A DNA stretch of 7,290 nucleotides from Omnitrophica WOR_2 bacterium RIFCSPLOWO2_01_FULL_41_12 (GTDB taxonomy: Bacteria > Omnitrophota > Gorgyraeia > Gygaellales > Profunditerraquicolaceae): positions 1 through 7,290 of the forward strand of contig MHGW01000026.1 in the NCBI GenBank assembly GCA_001805765.1, in the 5' to 3' direction. Each line of letters opens with the position of its first letter. Position 1 is the first letter of the stretch. A model generated the notes under the pieces. It ran no database searches and was not told the origin of the DNA. It saw nothing but the letters and a program-made list of their open reading frames with translations. This document shows positions 6,633-7,290 of the stretch, piece by piece. The position numbers were made by a program, and so were the translations under genes.

Positions 6633-7290
6633 ATGGAAGATGAGAATTTAATTATCCCCAAGTTATTTAGTAAAACATGCGCTCAAGTTCATGACCATGT
6701 AGCCTTACAGATTAAGAGAGATAGTCAGTGGCTTAAAATTACTTATCAAGAATTAAAAACACAGAGCCAAAAAGTAGCTACCTACTTAATCAAGGCAGGG
6801 CTAAAAAAAAGAGACTGCGTAAGTATTATTTTAGAGAACAGGCCAGAGTGGCCGATAATTTATTTAGGCATAGTATCTGCCGGCTTAACCTGCGTGCCGA
6901 TAGACGCGCAGTTAAACGCGCAAGAATTAAAAAATCTGATTATGGATTGCCAGGCAAAATTTTTATTTTGTTCTGAGCATATCTTTAAAGAAAAAGTTAA
7001 AACCCAAAGAACCGCATTCTTGAGTAAAATTGTGGTTTTGGATACAAAAGATGCGCCGGGGGATGATTTTATTAAATTTTCCGATATAGAACAAACCGCT
7101 GCTGATGCGTCAATTTTTCCGGCTGTCCATCCTACTGATACCGCTTCATTGATTTATACTTCCGGCACCACTGCTATTCCCAAAGGAGTTTTGTTAAGCC
7201 ATAAAAATCTTTGCGCTAACTTTAAAAGTATTGAGCAATTAAATGTATGTTTTTCTTACGACAATATTCTTGCTATATTGCCTTTGCATC
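6633..7290 (+). CDS. AMP-forming acyl-CoA synthetase-like ligase, N-terminal part (3' end outside window)
   Basis: The frame is open from ATG 6633 to the right edge, giving 219 complete codons plus one base of a protein that is normally 500-650 residues. It belongs to the adenylate-forming (ANL) superfamily, which activates a carboxylic acid with ATP and usually passes it to CoA or an acyl carrier protein. ITYQEL near residue 36, the AGLKKRDCVSIILENRPEW segment at 55-73, GIVSAGLTCVPID at 79-91 and the nucleotide-binding loop YTSGTTAIPKG at 175-185 followed by LSHKN show this. In the loop, the usual second glycine block (SGTTG) reads SGTTA. The visible half best fits long-chain fatty acyl-CoA ligases, but the substrate-binding half is missing and other acyl or aryl substrates are possible. 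The start is 2 nt after the transporter stop, and no clear ribosome site is seen, since the palindromic repeat fills that place. A second ATG at 6640 is out of frame. Confidence 0.88.
   Translation, partial: MEDENLIIPKLFSKTCAQVHDHVALQIKRDSQWLKITYQELKTQSQKVATYLIKAGLKKRDCVSIILENRPEWPIIYLGIVSAGLTCVPIDAQLNAQELKNLIMDCQAKFLFCSEHIFKEKVKTQRTAFLSKIVVLDTKDAPGDDFIKFSDIEQTAADASIFPAVHPTDTASLIYTSGTTAIPKGVLLSHKNLCANFKSIEQLNVCFSYDNILAILPLH

Overview
This window is a tightly packed, one-directional stretch of bacterial housekeeping and cofactor genes. All nine recognisable genes are on the + strand. The coding style is AT-leaning and Lys/Ile rich, with almost no intergenic DNA. The late biotin genes sit in one run with nadA, mnmA and a DUF3108-type protein. 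Downstream, a GC-rich palindromic repeat is spliced into the end of a gene. Together these suggest an uncultured Gram-negative-type lineage of the Omnitrophota (Candidatus Omnitrophica) or a neighbouring candidate phylum. That assignment is inference from style and protein flavour; no marker gene here proves it.

Layout from left to right. Bases 1-2148 hold the biotin block: the C-terminal end of a BioC-like malonyl-ACP methyltransferase (cut by the window edge), then bioD and bioA. Bases 2133-2840 encode a membrane-anchored or exported DUF3108-like protein of unknown function. Bases 2837-3889 are mnmA (tRNA 2-thiouridylase) and 3876-4787 are nadA (quinolinate synthase, [4Fe-4S]). Bases 4784-5386 are a compact RluA-type pseudouridine synthase. 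Bases 5386-6630 are a 12-helix UMF1/Atg22-type MFS transporter whose last codons lie in a GC-rich palindromic repeat. From 6633 to the right edge is the N-terminal part of an acyl-CoA synthetase-like AMP-forming ligase.

The eight gene junctions overlap by 1 to 28 nt, except the last, which has a 2-nt gap. The simplest reading is one long polycistronic transcript with translational coupling. I see no promoter, terminator, RNA gene, CRISPR array or mobile-element gene, and no stretch of non-coding DNA longer than a few bases. BioC, BioD and BioA cover the start (pimeloyl precursor) and two of the last steps of biotin synthesis. NadA makes the NAD precursor quinolinate, and MnmA and the RluA-type enzyme modify RNA.

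I do not see a new biological system here. The points most worth a second look are the palindromic repeat at the end of the transporter gene, a perfect 10-bp hairpin just inside the pseudouridine synthase gene, the unbroken overlap chain, and a few residue-level departures in BioD and in the AMP-forming ligase.
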